Shown here: positions 17,523 through 26,084 of the stretch, one piece after another
Layout: each line of letters opens with the position of its first letter
Position numbering within the stretch: the first letter of the stretch is position 1
Origin: Streptomyces sp. 11x1
GTDB taxonomy: Bacteria; Actinomycetota; Actinomycetes; Streptomycetales; Streptomycetaceae
Direction: 5' to 3'
NCBI RefSeq assembly: GCF_032598905.1
Contig: NZ_CP122458.1
Location: 5,109,001 to 5,173,000, forward strand
DNA: 64,000 nucleotides
Made by a program: the position numbers and the translations under genes
Notes under the pieces: generated by a model
What the model saw: only the letters and a program-made list of their open reading frames with translations
The model's database searches: none
Told to the model about the DNA's origin: nothing

Positions 17523-17853
17523 GGCGCCCGGCCCGGGGCCCCTCCGACGGGCTCTCACCCAAGGGTGGTGGCCGGCGGTGGACTTTGCCAACGGCTGGGG
17601 AGTTTATGATCGATCTCTGATGTGGCTCCGATCCGTTTCGGAGCGACGAGCGCTTAAGTGATCGGCGTGCGGTGCCGCACCGTGTACGCACGGTGCGACC
17701 TCGTACAACTCCCCCTCCGAGGTCGGCTCGGTATGCGCCCTGATCGACGGCTCATCGATCTACGACGAACGGAACGACGGCTCATCGACCGGCTCGGCTC
17801 AACCGGGTACGTGCTGGGCCGACCTCACTTGGACCCCACCCTCGGGCCCCCAC
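17523..17853. other. Intergenic region with hairpin and direct repeats
   Basis: This 331-nt stretch between convergent genes has no supported coding frame. A perfect 9-bp hairpin with a 4-nt TACG loop (17676-17697) is a plausible terminator for the two-component operon. A 14-bp direct repeat, CGACGGCTCATCGA, occurs at 17745-17758 and 17775-17788, exactly 30 bp apart. The meaning of the repeat is not known. Confidence 0.6.
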
Positions 17854-19080
17854 CTACGCGGGCTGCCGCCGCAGTTCGGCCAGGTGCTGCCGGGCGTGCT
17901 CCACGGCCCCGGCGCGGCGTCCGGGGACCCTGCCGCGCAACTCCACGAACTCGACGCCGAGTTGGTGGGCACGCGCGGTGTCCGTGATCAGGCTCCACTG
18001 ATGGTGCGCGCGGTCGACCGCGGACTCCACCACCGGGTCCTGGGCCGCCCGACCCGCAGCGAGCCGCGCCCGGGCGACCCCCATCCAGGCGGCGCAGCTG
18101 CCCGCCGGGTCCCCCGCGAACATGGCGAGATCGGCCCGCACCTCCCGCCAGTGCAGCACCTCCTCCGACCCGTCCCCGAACTCCCGCAGGGCCCCCTGCT
18201 CCCACCGAGCGGCGAGAGCGTCGGCCTCACCGTGCCGTCCCGCCCCGACGGCCGCGCTGATGGCATCGTGCGGATCGACGCCGGCCTCCCCGACGTCCGC
18301 AGCCTCCCCGGCCGCCGGGGTCACGGGCGCGGGCGAGAGCTCGGGGCGGCCGGCCGGGACCGGGGGCACAGCCCCCTGGGGACGGGCAGGGGCGGCGGGT
18401 GCGGGGGCGGCGGGTGCGGCAGCGCCGAACGCGCCGCCCGCCCGGGCGCCCGTCGCGTCGTAGGAGAGCACCAGGTCGCCGTACCCCCCCGTCCTGGCGA
18501 GCACCTGCTCGTGCAGGACCGCCGGCTCCGGCCGCTGCCCGCTCCGCAGTATCGTCGCCAACGCCCTCATGTACGCCGGCACGGCCACCCCCCGCCGCAC
18601 CCCACCGACCGGCGGCGCGACCCGCCCGTACACGCTCACCCCCGGCCCGAGCGCCAACGGCCGCCCGGCCAGCCGCTGCCACACCTCCGCGTCGGCGTGC
18701 AGATCGACGAACAGCGTGGTGGACCCGGGCGTCCGCAGTCGCAGCTCCTCCACGATCCAGTGCCAGGGGAACGCGGTGTACCGCACCGTCGCCGGAGTCG
18801 TTCGCGCCAGCGCCAGATGCACGAGCCGCTGCTTGCGGTCGAGTTGCAGCTGCCCTGCGAGGTACACGGTGAGCGGGCCGGGCGCGGTGGCCGCCGCGCG
18901 CAACCGTGTCAGAACGGCCTGGGGCTCCAGCGGATCGGCCAGCTCCACTACGTTCGCCGTGGCCGTGCCGGACAGCACCTCGGGTGTGACGGCCGCCAGT
19001 ACGGGGAGCACGGAGGCCGCGTCCACCAGGCACCCCTTGCCCATGGGCGAGGCCGCGAGCAGCAGCACCGTTCCCGGCAT
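17854..19080 (-). CDS. Conserved-looking protein of unknown function
   Basis: The protein has 408 residues. ATG 19080 follows GGGGAGGG. The N-terminal half (1-215) has alternating hydrophobic strands: GTVLLLAASPMGKGCLVDAA, PGPLTVYLAGQLQLDRKQR, LARTTPATVRYTAFPWHWI and TTLFVDLHADAEVW. This resembles an alpha/beta fold, possibly caspase-like, but no His/Cys dyad is clear. A Pro/Ala linker of about 70 residues follows, then an all-helical C-terminal domain (about 285-405; DPHDAISAAVGAGRHGEADALAARWE). It lies next to the PP2C phosphatase on the same strand with a 119-nt gap, so co-regulation is possible. I do not recognise the family. Confidence 0.6.
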   Translation of the reverse strand: MPGTVLLLAASPMGKGCLVDAASVLPVLAAVTPEVLSGTATANVVELADPLEPQAVLTRLRAAATAPGPLTVYLAGQLQLDRKQRLVHLALARTTPATVRYTAFPWHWIVEELRLRTPGSTTLFVDLHADAEVWQRLAGRPLALGPGVSVYGRVAPPVGGVRRGVAVPAYMRALATILRSGQRPEPAVLHEQVLARTGGYGDLVLSYDATGARAGGAFGAAAPAAPAPAAPARPQGAVPPVPAGRPELSPAPVTPAAGEAADVGEAGVDPHDAISAAVGAGRHGEADALAARWEQGALREFGDGSEEVLHWREVRADLAMFAGDPAGSCAAWMGVARARLAAGRAAQDPVVESAVDRAHHQWSLITDTARAHQLGVEFVELRGRVPGRRAGAVEHARQHLAELRRQPA

Positions 19081-19199
19081 CGTTCCCTCCCCGTCGATCA
19101 CGTGCACCAGCCAGCACGGTAACCGCTGCGCGTGCAAAGGGGGAAAGGAGCGGGACGAAAGCGGAGGCGGGAGCCCCGCGTGAACCGGCGGAGCATCGC

Positions 19200-20426
19200 T
19201 CACTTCGGTGCGCCCGGCGCCCGCCGCACCGGCGCCGACGCCCGCCGCACCGCGAAGATCGTCGTGTCGTCGTCGAGGAAGCCGCCGGTGTGGGCGAGGA
19301 CACCGTCCCGGACGAGGCGGACCAGGGATTCCGGGGGAAGCACGGGCGCCCCGGCGGCGAGGGCACGGGAGAGGTACTCGCGGAGCGGGAAGAAGACCCC
19401 GCGCCCGTCGCGCGCCTCCGTCACCCCGTCCGTGACCAGGAGCAACGTCTCGTCGGCGGCGAGCCGCACCGTGGCCGTCCGGGTCTCCGGCGGGGCCAAC
19501 TCGCCCAGCCCCAGCGGAAGTCCGTCCGGCAGCGGAAGGAAGCGCACGCCGTGGGGGGAGAGCAGCAGCGGCGGTTCGTGGCCGAAGTTGACGACGTCCA
19601 CGGTGAGCGCGTCGAGCCCCGTGAGGTCCGGGCCCCAGTCGGTGCGCTCGCTGCGCAGTTCGGGGAAGTCCAGCAGGACGGCGGTGGCGAAGCGCTCGGC
19701 GTCGTCGCGGCCGACGTGCGCGCAGTAGCGCACATGGCGGACCATCCGGGTCTCCAACCGCTCGGCCACGGTGACCGGCTCGGCCTCGTGGTACGCGGCC
19801 TCGCGGAACGTGCCGAGCAGCACGGAGGCCGCCTCGACCGCCGCGAGCCCCTTGCCCTGGACGTCGCCGATGACGACGCGCGTGCCGTGGGGGCTGGGCT
19901 GGATGTCGTAGAAGTCGCCGCCGACCCGGGCCTCGCTGTCGGCGGCGAGGTAGATCTCGGCGTGGTCGAGGCCGCCGACGTCCGGCGGGAGCTGGCGCAG
20001 CAGGATACGGCGGGTGGTGTCGACGACGGCCCGCATGTGCAGCATCCGCTCCTGTCCGCGCAGCCGCACCGCGCAGACCAGCACGGACAGGATGCCGCCC
20101 AGGGTGACGAGGACGAAGTCCGGCAGACCGGTGGGCTCCTGGTGGGACCAGGAGCTGTCGCCCACGATGTACATGAGCGTCGCGAGCGCCGCGAACAGCG
20201 CGGTCGTCCACACCCGGCAGACCGCGGCGGCCGTGCCCGGCACGAGCACCAGCCAGGAGATGACCCGGAAGTCGCCGCTGGTGAACCAGTCGACCACCGG
20301 TACGGCGAGCAGCACGACCAGCGGCGGCAGCCAGGCGACGTTCCGCCCGTGGATCCGCAGCGGCTGCTGCCGCGCGACGGGGTCCGGCTCCCGGCGCCCG
20401 AGCGGCACCGGCATCCGCATCCGCAT
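19200..20426 (-). CDS. Membrane SpoIIE-type PP2C phosphatase
   Basis: The protein has about 408 residues. The start lies in a run of Met codons (20426, 20420, 20414), with ATG 20462 further upstream. Four to five transmembrane helices cover about residues 30-125 (WLPPLVVLLAVPVVDW, VISWLVLVPGTAAAV, LFAALATLMYIVG, FVLVTLGGILSVLVC). The catalytic SpoIIE/RsbU domain (about 145-395) has the motif RVGGDFYDIQPSPHGTRVVIGDVQGKGLAA, with metal-binding Asp residues at GGDFYD and GDVQGKG, and later LLLVTDGVTEARD and DDDTTIFAV. Such enzymes dephosphorylate anti-anti-sigma factors in partner-switching pathways. No partner gene is adjacent. Confidence 0.9.
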   Translation of the reverse strand: MRMRMPVPLGRREPDPVARQQPLRIHGRNVAWLPPLVVLLAVPVVDWFTSGDFRVISWLVLVPGTAAAVCRVWTTALFAALATLMYIVGDSSWSHQEPTGLPDFVLVTLGGILSVLVCAVRLRGQERMLHMRAVVDTTRRILLRQLPPDVGGLDHAEIYLAADSEARVGGDFYDIQPSPHGTRVVIGDVQGKGLAAVEAASVLLGTFREAAYHEAEPVTVAERLETRMVRHVRYCAHVGRDDAERFATAVLLDFPELRSERTDWGPDLTGLDALTVDVVNFGHEPPLLLSPHGVRFLPLPDGLPLGLGELAPPETRTATVRLAADETLLLVTDGVTEARDGRGVFFPLREYLSRALAAGAPVLPPESLVRLVRDGVLAHTGGFLDDDTTIFAVRRASAPVRRAPGAPK

Positions 20427-20499
20427 GCCCCACAGCGAAACACGCCCCCCCGCCCCCCGCATCCCGGCCCACCACGGCCGTGCCCCATGACGGCCGCAG

Positions 20500-20540
20500 G
20501 CCGTCCAGGGGTACGGGGAACTGCGCGATCAGCCCCCACG
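20500..20540. repeat. Dispersed GGGGAACTGCGCGA element copy
   Basis: CCAGGGGTACGGGGAACTGC and the following GCGATCAGCC resemble an intergenic repeat common across Streptomyces genomes. Other copies or partial copies lie near 11992, 25936 and 49290. It sits upstream of the PP2C phosphatase start, between divergent genes. Confidence 0.6.
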
Positions 20541-20721
20541 AAGCCGCAGCCGCCCGCCCACGAGCTCCCCCGAGCTGTCAGGCGCCCCCACAGCGCCCCT
20601 GCCCAGGTCTCCCCACCCCCCGTAACAAAACCCCCACCCCCGACTTGCCAGCGCCCCTCCCCAGGTGTGCTCTGGAAGACGGGGCGGAGACTGACGGGGG
20701 AGGCGAGAGAGGAGTGCTCCC

Positions 20722-21216
20722 ATGGCTCAGACGGCACCCACTCCGGGACGCCCGGGGATCCCGGGCGGACCCTCGGCCCAGGGCGGCCCCCCGGCACCGG
20801 CCAGGTCGGCGGCGCCGGCCTCGCCCGATGTCTTCAGTGAGCGCACGCACCGGCTCACGAACCTGATCCTGCCCGTGGTCCTCGGCCTCGTCTACGGCTA
20901 CTGGGCCGCGGCGATGAACCGTGACGCCGGCCCCATCACCGGCTGGAACGTCCTCTTCGGCTTCGTGGCCGCGTTCGTGTTCGCGGCGCTCTACATCGCC
21001 GTACAGACCGTGGCACCCCGGCTGCGCCGCGAACCGCACGCCCTCCTCTGGGCCGCCTTCGCGGGCTGCGCCTTCGGCTTCCTCTACAGCCAGGCCACCC
21101 AGCACACCGTGGTGCGCTCGACGCTCATGTCCCTCGGTATCGCGGCGGCGGTCTTCGCGGTGACCTTCTACCGCTACTACACCCACGAGGACGCGACCGG
21201 CCACCGCCTGCGCTGA
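20722..21216 (+). CDS. Small four-helix membrane protein
   Basis: The protein has 164 residues. ATG follows GAGAGGAG. A Pro/Gly/Ala-rich cytoplasmic lead (about 1-45) is followed by four hydrophobic helices starting near LILPVVLGLVYGYWAAAM, WNVLFGFVAAFVFAALYIAV, ALLWAAFAGCAFGFLYS and LMSLGIAAAVFAVTFYRYY. No motif or family is recognised. It is convergent with the SH3-domain gene. Confidence 0.7.
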   Translation: MAQTAPTPGRPGIPGGPSAQGGPPAPARSAAPASPDVFSERTHRLTNLILPVVLGLVYGYWAAAMNRDAGPITGWNVLFGFVAAFVFAALYIAVQTVAPRLRREPHALLWAAFAGCAFGFLYSQATQHTVVRSTLMSLGIAAAVFAVTFYRYYTHEDATGHRLR

Positions 21217-21265
21217 CCCGCCGGCGCTGACCGGTCCGGTCGGCGCGAGCGATGCGTCGGCCCGC

Positions 21266-21790
21266 TCACTCCTCCTCCCACTCCCAGGTGCCGGAGGCAG
21301 TGAACGCCCACGTGAACGAGACGGACCCGGAACCGTGCCCGTCCTGGCAGGGATCGCAGTCCTTCCAGCTCGGGCACGGATCCGTGCAGTTCGGCACCGA
21401 GCGGCCGTGCGTGTCGACGTACACCGCGCTCGCCCAGCCGCGGACGTCCCCGAGCCAGTACCAGTGCGGGTCGCCGAACACCTTCTGGCCCCGGACCTCG
21501 CAGTCGACGACGGCCCGGCTGCCGGGCGCGAGGGAGCCGACGACCCGGGAGTCCGTGGTCGGCTGTGCGCGGAGGTTGAGGTCACCGCCCGAGACGACCG
21601 TGCCACGGACGGAGCCGTCGGACGCGGCCGCCGCCGTGGTCCCGAGTGCCGTCACCGCGAGCACACCACCGGTGACACCGGCCGCGACGAGCGCCCGCAG
21701 GGCCGAAGTGCCCGGGGAACTCGGGGAACTCGGGGAACTCGGGGAACAGGGGGAAGCGGACGAATTCGGAGTACGCGGATCACTACGCAT
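21266..21790 (-). CDS. Secreted bacterial SH3-domain protein
   Basis: The protein has 174 residues. ATG 21790 follows GAGGAGG. A Ser/Pro repeat (SPSSPSSPSS, encoded by tandem 9-bp units CGGGGAACT at about 21715-21750) precedes a signal segment (LRALVAAGVTGGVLAVTALG). Residues about 65-135 form a bacterial SH3 domain (GGDLNLRAQPTTDSRVVGSL, then VRGWASAVYVD), which usually binds the cell wall. A Cys-rich tail (CTDPCPSWKDCDPCQDG) could form two disulfides. No catalytic domain is present. Confidence 0.78.
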   Translation of the reverse strand: MRSDPRTPNSSASPCSPSSPSSPSSPGTSALRALVAAGVTGGVLAVTALGTTAAAASDGSVRGTVVSGGDLNLRAQPTTDSRVVGSLAPGSRAVVDCEVRGQKVFGDPHWYWLGDVRGWASAVYVDTHGRSVPNCTDPCPSWKDCDPCQDGHGSGSVSFTWAFTASGTWEWEEE

Positions 21791-22025
21791 GCCTGGCCTC
21801 CTCGACACCCCCTTCGCCACCCCCTGTCACTCTTCCTCCAGGTAACACCCGTTCGAGTGAGCGCTCCACCGGAGAGGCACCCGCCCCACCCATGCCGCCA
21901 TCGGGGCCACCCCTCCCCGTTCCCGCCTCGGTCGGCTCCCCATTCCTCACCCCGTTCGGCTTGTCCTGCGGGGCCATTCGCAGTCACGTCCGTCGGGAGC
22001 GCTCGCGAGGTCGTGGGCGGGGGTC

Positions 22026-22976
22026 TTGCCTGGAGGGGTGTCCCACCGAGTCCGCGGCGCCCTGTCGGCCGTACTGACCGCGCTCGCCTGCCTGCTCACG
22101 CCGGTGGGCGCGCTGTCCGCGTGGGCGACGTACGAGCTCGCGGACCGGACGCGCTACGAGGCGGTCATGGCACCGCTGGCGACCGACCCGGCCGTACGGG
22201 AGGCGCTGGCGGACGCGGTCGCCGCCGGGATCCTGCGCGAGGTCCGGGTCGGGCCGCCGCTGCGGCAGCCGGTACGGGAGTTCACCCACGACGCGGCGCA
22301 CTCCTTCACCCAGACCGAGGCGTTCCGCACGGCCTGGCACATGTTGAACCGGGCGGCGCACGACGCGATCCTGAAGGCGGTGCGCGCCGAGGACGCGGAC
22401 GGCGCGGGCGCGGGCGGGCCCGGCGTCGGCGGGCCGCGGGGGGTGACGCTCGACCTCGCGCCGGTCGGCGAGCGGGTCAAACGTCAACTCGTGCGCGACC
22501 ACGTGCCGTTCGCCCATCGCATCCCGGTCGCGCGCACCGAGGTCGAGGTCCTGTCGGCCACCGAACTGGTCCAGCTTCGAAAGGGGTATCGCGTGCTGGA
22601 AATCGCCGCGTTCTGGCTTCCGGTCGGTGCGCTCGCACTGGCCGCCGGTGGCGTGCTCGTCGCCACGCAGCGCCGTCGGGCCGTCTGTGCGACGGGTCTC
22701 GGCGCGGCGCTCGGCGGCGCGCTGCTCGGTGTGGCCGTGGCCCTCGGCCGCCACCTCACGCTCGCCGACCTGCCGCCGGACGTCTCCCCGGCGGCCGCGG
22801 GTGCCGTCTACGACGCGCTCACGGCCACCCTGCGCACGGTGACCTGGGGGCTGGTGCTGCTCGGCACGACCGTGGCCGCCGCCGCCTGGCTCACGGGCCA
22901 CCTCGTGCGACATCGCCGAGCGTCCGCAGCGCCCCCGCCAGTACCGGCGGAGGAACCGACGCGAGCCCGAGCCTGA
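22026..22976 (+). CDS. Integral membrane protein of unknown function
   Basis: The protein has about 316 residues. TTG 22026 has GGGCGGGGG close upstream; GTG 22038 is an alternative. A first helix (VLTALACLLTPVGALSAWATY) is followed by an external region (about 30-180; DRTRYEAVMAPLATDPAVREALADAVAAG), then three helices from about residue 200 to 305. The 'DPAVREALAD...' pattern recurs in actinobacterial membrane proteins without an assigned role. Its last 86 nt overlap the convergent MocR gene; both frames look natural there. Confidence 0.6.
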   Translation: MPGGVSHRVRGALSAVLTALACLLTPVGALSAWATYELADRTRYEAVMAPLATDPAVREALADAVAAGILREVRVGPPLRQPVREFTHDAAHSFTQTEAFRTAWHMLNRAAHDAILKAVRAEDADGAGAGGPGVGGPRGVTLDLAPVGERVKRQLVRDHVPFAHRIPVARTEVEVLSATELVQLRKGYRVLEIAAFWLPVGALALAAGGVLVATQRRRAVCATGLGAALGGALLGVAVALGRHLTLADLPPDVSPAAAGAVYDALTATLRTVTWGLVLLGTTVAAAAWLTGHLVRHRRASAAPPPVPAEEPTRARA

Positions 22977-24300
22977 CGCAGTCGGCGGCGGCCGCGGCCT
23001 GGCCCGCGAGCACCCCCGACCCGCGCCGCACCCCCGCGACACGGAACGCCGGCCCCGGGGTGACCGCCACGCCCCGTGCGGCCGCCGCCGCGCGGAACGT
23101 GTCCGCCCGCCAGGGCTCGGGCAGCTCCCACCACGCGTAGTAGGCCCGCGCGTCCCCCCGTACGGCGAACCCCGCGAGGTGCTCGGCGACCAGGCGCTGC
23201 CGTGCCGCCGCGTCGGCCCGCTTCGCCGCGACCAGCCGCGCGACCGTGCCGTCCCCGATCCAGCGCACCGCCGCCTCCAACGCGAACCGCCCCGCCGTCC
23301 AGCCGCCCGACCGCAGCGCGTCCGCCGCGCCCGCGACCCGGCCCTCCGGCACCACCAGGAACCCGACCGTCAGCCCCGGCGCCACCCGCTTGGACAGCCC
23401 GTCCACGACGAACACCCGCTCCGGCGCGTACGCGGCCAACGGCGGCAGCCCGCCCACATCGCCGACGGCCACCTCACCCAGTTCCCCACCCGGCGCCCCG
23501 CTCGCCAGGAACGACCAGATCCGGTCCTCGATCACCGGCAGGTCCAACTCCCGCACCACACCCGCGAGTTCGGCCCGGCGCCCCGCCCCCATCGTCACGG
23601 ACGTCGGGTTGTGCAGCGTCGGCTGGACGTACACCGCCGACAGCGGCGCCGCCCGGTGCGCGGCGGCCACGGCCTCCGGCCGGAGCCCCTCCCCGTCCGT
23701 CGCGAGCGGCACCAGGGTGATCCCCAGCCGCCCGGCGATCTCCTTGACCAGCGGATACGTGAGGGACTCGACGCCGACGCGCCTCCCGGGCCGTACGAGG
23801 TGGGCGAGGGCCGCGGCGATGGCCTGGCGGGCGTTCCCGGCGAAGAGGAACCGGCCCGGGTCCGGGCGCCAGCCGGCCGTGGCGAGCAACCCGGCCGCCG
23901 CCTCGCGCGCGGCGGCCGTACCGGTCGCGGGGGCGGTGCCCAGCGCGTCCGTCAGCACGTCCGGCCGCAGCAGCGGCGCCAGCCCGGTGGCCAGCAGCTC
24001 CGACTGGCCGGGCGCGGAGGGGTAGTTGAGCTCCAGGTTCACCGGTGCCGAGCCCGCCGACTCCGCCAGCGCCCGCCCGTCCGGTGCCGTAGGAGCCGCC
24101 CGCACGAACGTCCCGCGCCCGACCTCCCCCACCACCAGCCCGCGGCGCACCAGTTCCGCGTACACCCGCCCGGCGGTCGACCCGGCGATCCCCCGCCGCC
24201 GCGCGAACACCCGCTGCGGCGGCAGCCGGTCACCGGGCTGCAGCCGCCCGGTGGCGATGTCGTCCGCGATGCGATCGGCGATACGCCGGTAGTCGACCAC
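22891..24300 (-). CDS. MocR/GabR-type regulator (GntR plus aminotransferase fold)
   Basis: The protein has 469 residues. GTG 24300 follows GGGGAGGGG. Residues 1-70 are a GntR winged helix (YRRIADRIADDIATGRLQPGDRL, FARRRGIAGSTAGRVYAELV). The rest is a type-I aminotransferase fold that binds pyridoxal phosphate, with the Schiff-base Lys in VFVVDGLSKRVAPGLTVGF and upstream contacts at FAGNARQA and VYVQPTLHNPTS. MocR proteins sense PLP-linked amino acids or PLP and often control the divergent gene. Here that is the alpha/beta hydrolase gene, with an ATTGCACCGAGG direct repeat in between. Confidence 0.9.
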   Translation of the reverse strand: MVDYRRIADRIADDIATGRLQPGDRLPPQRVFARRRGIAGSTAGRVYAELVRRGLVVGEVGRGTFVRAAPTAPDGRALAESAGSAPVNLELNYPSAPGQSELLATGLAPLLRPDVLTDALGTAPATGTAAAREAAAGLLATAGWRPDPGRFLFAGNARQAIAAALAHLVRPGRRVGVESLTYPLVKEIAGRLGITLVPLATDGEGLRPEAVAAAHRAAPLSAVYVQPTLHNPTSVTMGAGRRAELAGVVRELDLPVIEDRIWSFLASGAPGGELGEVAVGDVGGLPPLAAYAPERVFVVDGLSKRVAPGLTVGFLVVPEGRVAGAADALRSGGWTAGRFALEAAVRWIGDGTVARLVAAKRADAAARQRLVAEHLAGFAVRGDARAYYAWWELPEPWRADTFRAAAAARGVAVTPGPAFRVAGVRRGSGVLAGQAAAAADCVRLGLASVPPPVLAGALRTLGDVARGGP

Positions 24301-24356
24301 GGTCCACCCCTCCCCCTCGCCTGCCCCTACGTCCCGCCGCGGGCCTCGGCCATCAC

Positions 24357-24391
24357 ATTGCACCGAGGGCAAAGATCTTATTGCACCGAGG
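24357..24391. promoter_or_regulatory. ATTGCACCGAGG direct-repeat operator
   Basis: The 12-mer ATTGCACCGAGG occurs at 24357-24368 and 24380-24391, 23 bp apart (about two helical turns). It lies in the 117-nt gap between the MocR regulator and the hydrolase gene. MocR proteins such as GabR are known to bind direct repeats, so this is a strong operator candidate. Confidence 0.72.
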
Positions 24392-24417
24392 AGTTGGGGC
24401 GTCCTAGGGTCGATGCC

Positions 24418-25209
24418 ATGACCACCTTCCTCGCATACGAGGACAAAGGGGAACCCGCTCTCGCGGGTCGGCCTGCCCGCCTCCCCCTCGTCCTCATCCA
24501 CGGCCACCCCTTCGACCGCACGATGTGGCACCCGCAGATCAGCGAGTTCTCCACCTCGCGCCGCGTCATCGCCCCCGATCTGCGCGGCTACGGCCGGTCC
24601 CCCGTCGTCCCGGGCGTCACCCCGCTCTCCACCTTCGCCGAGGACATCGCGGCACTCCTGGACGAACTCGGGGTCCCGGAGTTCGTCCTCGGGGGCCTCT
24701 CCATGGGCGGCCAGATCGCGATGGAGTGCTACCGCCTGTTCCCGCACCGGGTCCGCGGCCTGCTCCTCGCCGACACCTTCCCGGCCGCCGAGACCGAGGA
24801 GGGCAGACGGACCCGGAACACCATGGCCGACCGGCTGCTGCGCGAGGGCATGGCGGGGTACGCCGACGAGGTGCTGTTCAGGATGGTCGCGCCGTACGCC
24901 GACGCGGAGGTCGCGGCCCAGGTGCGCCGCATGATGACGGCCACCGATCCCGAGGGCGCCGCGGCGGCCCTGCGCGGGCGGGCCGAGCGCCCCGACTACC
25001 GCGAGCTGCTGACCCGCGTCACCGTCCCGGCGCTGGTCGTCGTGGGCGCCGACGACGACTACACCCCGGTCTCCGACGCCGAGGCCATGCACGCCGCCCT
25101 CCCCGACTCCACCCTCCACGTCGTCGAGGGCGCCGCCCACCTGCCGAACCTGGAACGCCCCGAGGAGTTCAACAAGGCACTGGGGGCTTTCCTGGCCCGC
25201 CTGGACTGA
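24418..25209 (+). CDS. Alpha/beta hydrolase
   Basis: The protein has 263 residues. It has the full hydrolase fold: oxyanion segment LVLIHGHPFDRTMWHPQ, DLRGYGRS, nucleophile elbow GLSMGG with catalytic Ser, acid Asp in VVVGADDDYTPVSDAEAMH and catalytic His in VVEGAAHLPNLERPEEF. A cap region lies at about 130-190. The closest named families are carboxylesterases, haloperoxidases and 3-oxoadipate enol-lactonases. No aromatic-degradation genes are nearby, so the substrate is unknown. It is probably controlled by the divergent MocR regulator. Confidence 0.88.
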   Translation: MTTFLAYEDKGEPALAGRPARLPLVLIHGHPFDRTMWHPQISEFSTSRRVIAPDLRGYGRSPVVPGVTPLSTFAEDIAALLDELGVPEFVLGGLSMGGQIAMECYRLFPHRVRGLLLADTFPAAETEEGRRTRNTMADRLLREGMAGYADEVLFRMVAPYADAEVAAQVRRMMTATDPEGAAAALRGRAERPDYRELLTRVTVPALVVVGADDDYTPVSDAEAMHAALPDSTLHVVEGAAHLPNLERPEEFNKALGAFLARLD

Positions 25210-25401
25210 CCCTCCCGGGCCGCCCCTCCCGGGCCGCCCCTCCCGGGCTGACCCGCCTGGACCGAGCCGCGCCGGGTTCCCTGTCCCGGCCCTCCCACAC
25301 CCCCATCGCCCCCTTTCACCCATTCGGCCTACACCACGTGCGGCCCCCTCCCTGCCGCGTGAGCATGCGGGTGAGCTGTCCATCCGTCGGAGGAGGCCCT
25401 C

Positions 25402-25857
25402 ATGGCCCAGCACAGCACCGCACCTCGCTCGAACGCCACGACGCAGGAAACGACGATGTCCCACCGGGGCGCCCGCTCGGAGTGGGCCCACGGCGGGATG
25501 GTCTTCGCCGGTGTCCTGATGATGGTCATCGGCGTCATGGGCATCCTCAACGGCATCGCCGGGATCGCCACGGACGACGTCTACGCGAACATCGGCAGCT
25601 ACGTCTTCGAGTTCAGCCTCACCACCTGGGGCTGGATCCATCTGGTGATCGGACTCTGCGTCCTGGGCACCGGGTGGGGCGTGGTCCAGGGCCACGACTG
25701 GGCCCGCGCGGCAGGGATCGCCCTGACCTCGCTGTTCGCCATCGAGTACTTCATGTTCCTGCCGTACGCGCCCGTCTGGTCGGTCGTCTGCATCGGCATC
25801 GCGGTCTTCGTGATCTGGTCCCTGGCGACGTCGCCGGACTTCACGCACTCAGGCTGA
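25402..25857 (+). CDS. DUF7144-like small membrane protein
   Basis: The protein has 151 residues. ATG follows CGGAGGAGG. A polar lead of about 30 residues precedes four helices (GGMVFAGVLMMVIGVMGILNG, WGWIHLVIGLCVLGTGWGVV, AAGIALTSLFAIEYFMFLPY, VVCIGIAVFVIWSLAT). The 'GxxGWIHLxxG' and 'FLPYAPVW' elements match the DUF7144 family of actinobacterial membrane proteins of unknown function. A long hairpin follows. Confidence 0.75.
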   Translation: MAQHSTAPRSNATTQETTMSHRGARSEWAHGGMVFAGVLMMVIGVMGILNGIAGIATDDVYANIGSYVFEFSLTTWGWIHLVIGLCVLGTGWGVVQGHDWARAAGIALTSLFAIEYFMFLPYAPVWSVVCIGIAVFVIWSLATSPDFTHSG

Positions 25858-25901
25858 ACGCCGGGTGCCTGAGAGCTCGGGAGGACAACGACTTACGGCT
25901 G

Positions 25902-25960
25902 AAGGGCGAAGCCGGGCGCAGCCCCGGCTTCGCCCTTCAGGGGCGCGGGGAACTGCGCGA
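25902..25960. repeat. 15-bp hairpin joined to a dispersed intergenic repeat
   Basis: AAGGGCGAAGCCGGG (25902-25916) pairs perfectly with 25923-25937. The right arm runs into CAGGGGCGCGGGGAACTGCG and GAGAAGCC, the widespread Streptomyces intergenic repeat. It probably terminates the DUF7144 transcript. The copy near 20500 is the most similar in the window. Confidence 0.75.
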
Positions 25961-26084
25961 GAAGCCCCACCCACCCACCCGCACCCGCCCACGCACCGCA
26001 CCCCGATCCCACCCCCGGCGCAACCTTCCCCCCACCCCACCCGTCCTTAAAAGGACCCGCCAAGAACAGCGAAAGGCACCGGCC

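Noticed and set aside
24301..25848. N-terminal extension of the MocR gene
   Set aside because: The open frame continues upstream, but GTG 24300 has a strong ribosome-binding site and begins the GntR domain. The extension is antisense to the hydrolase and DUF7144 genes.
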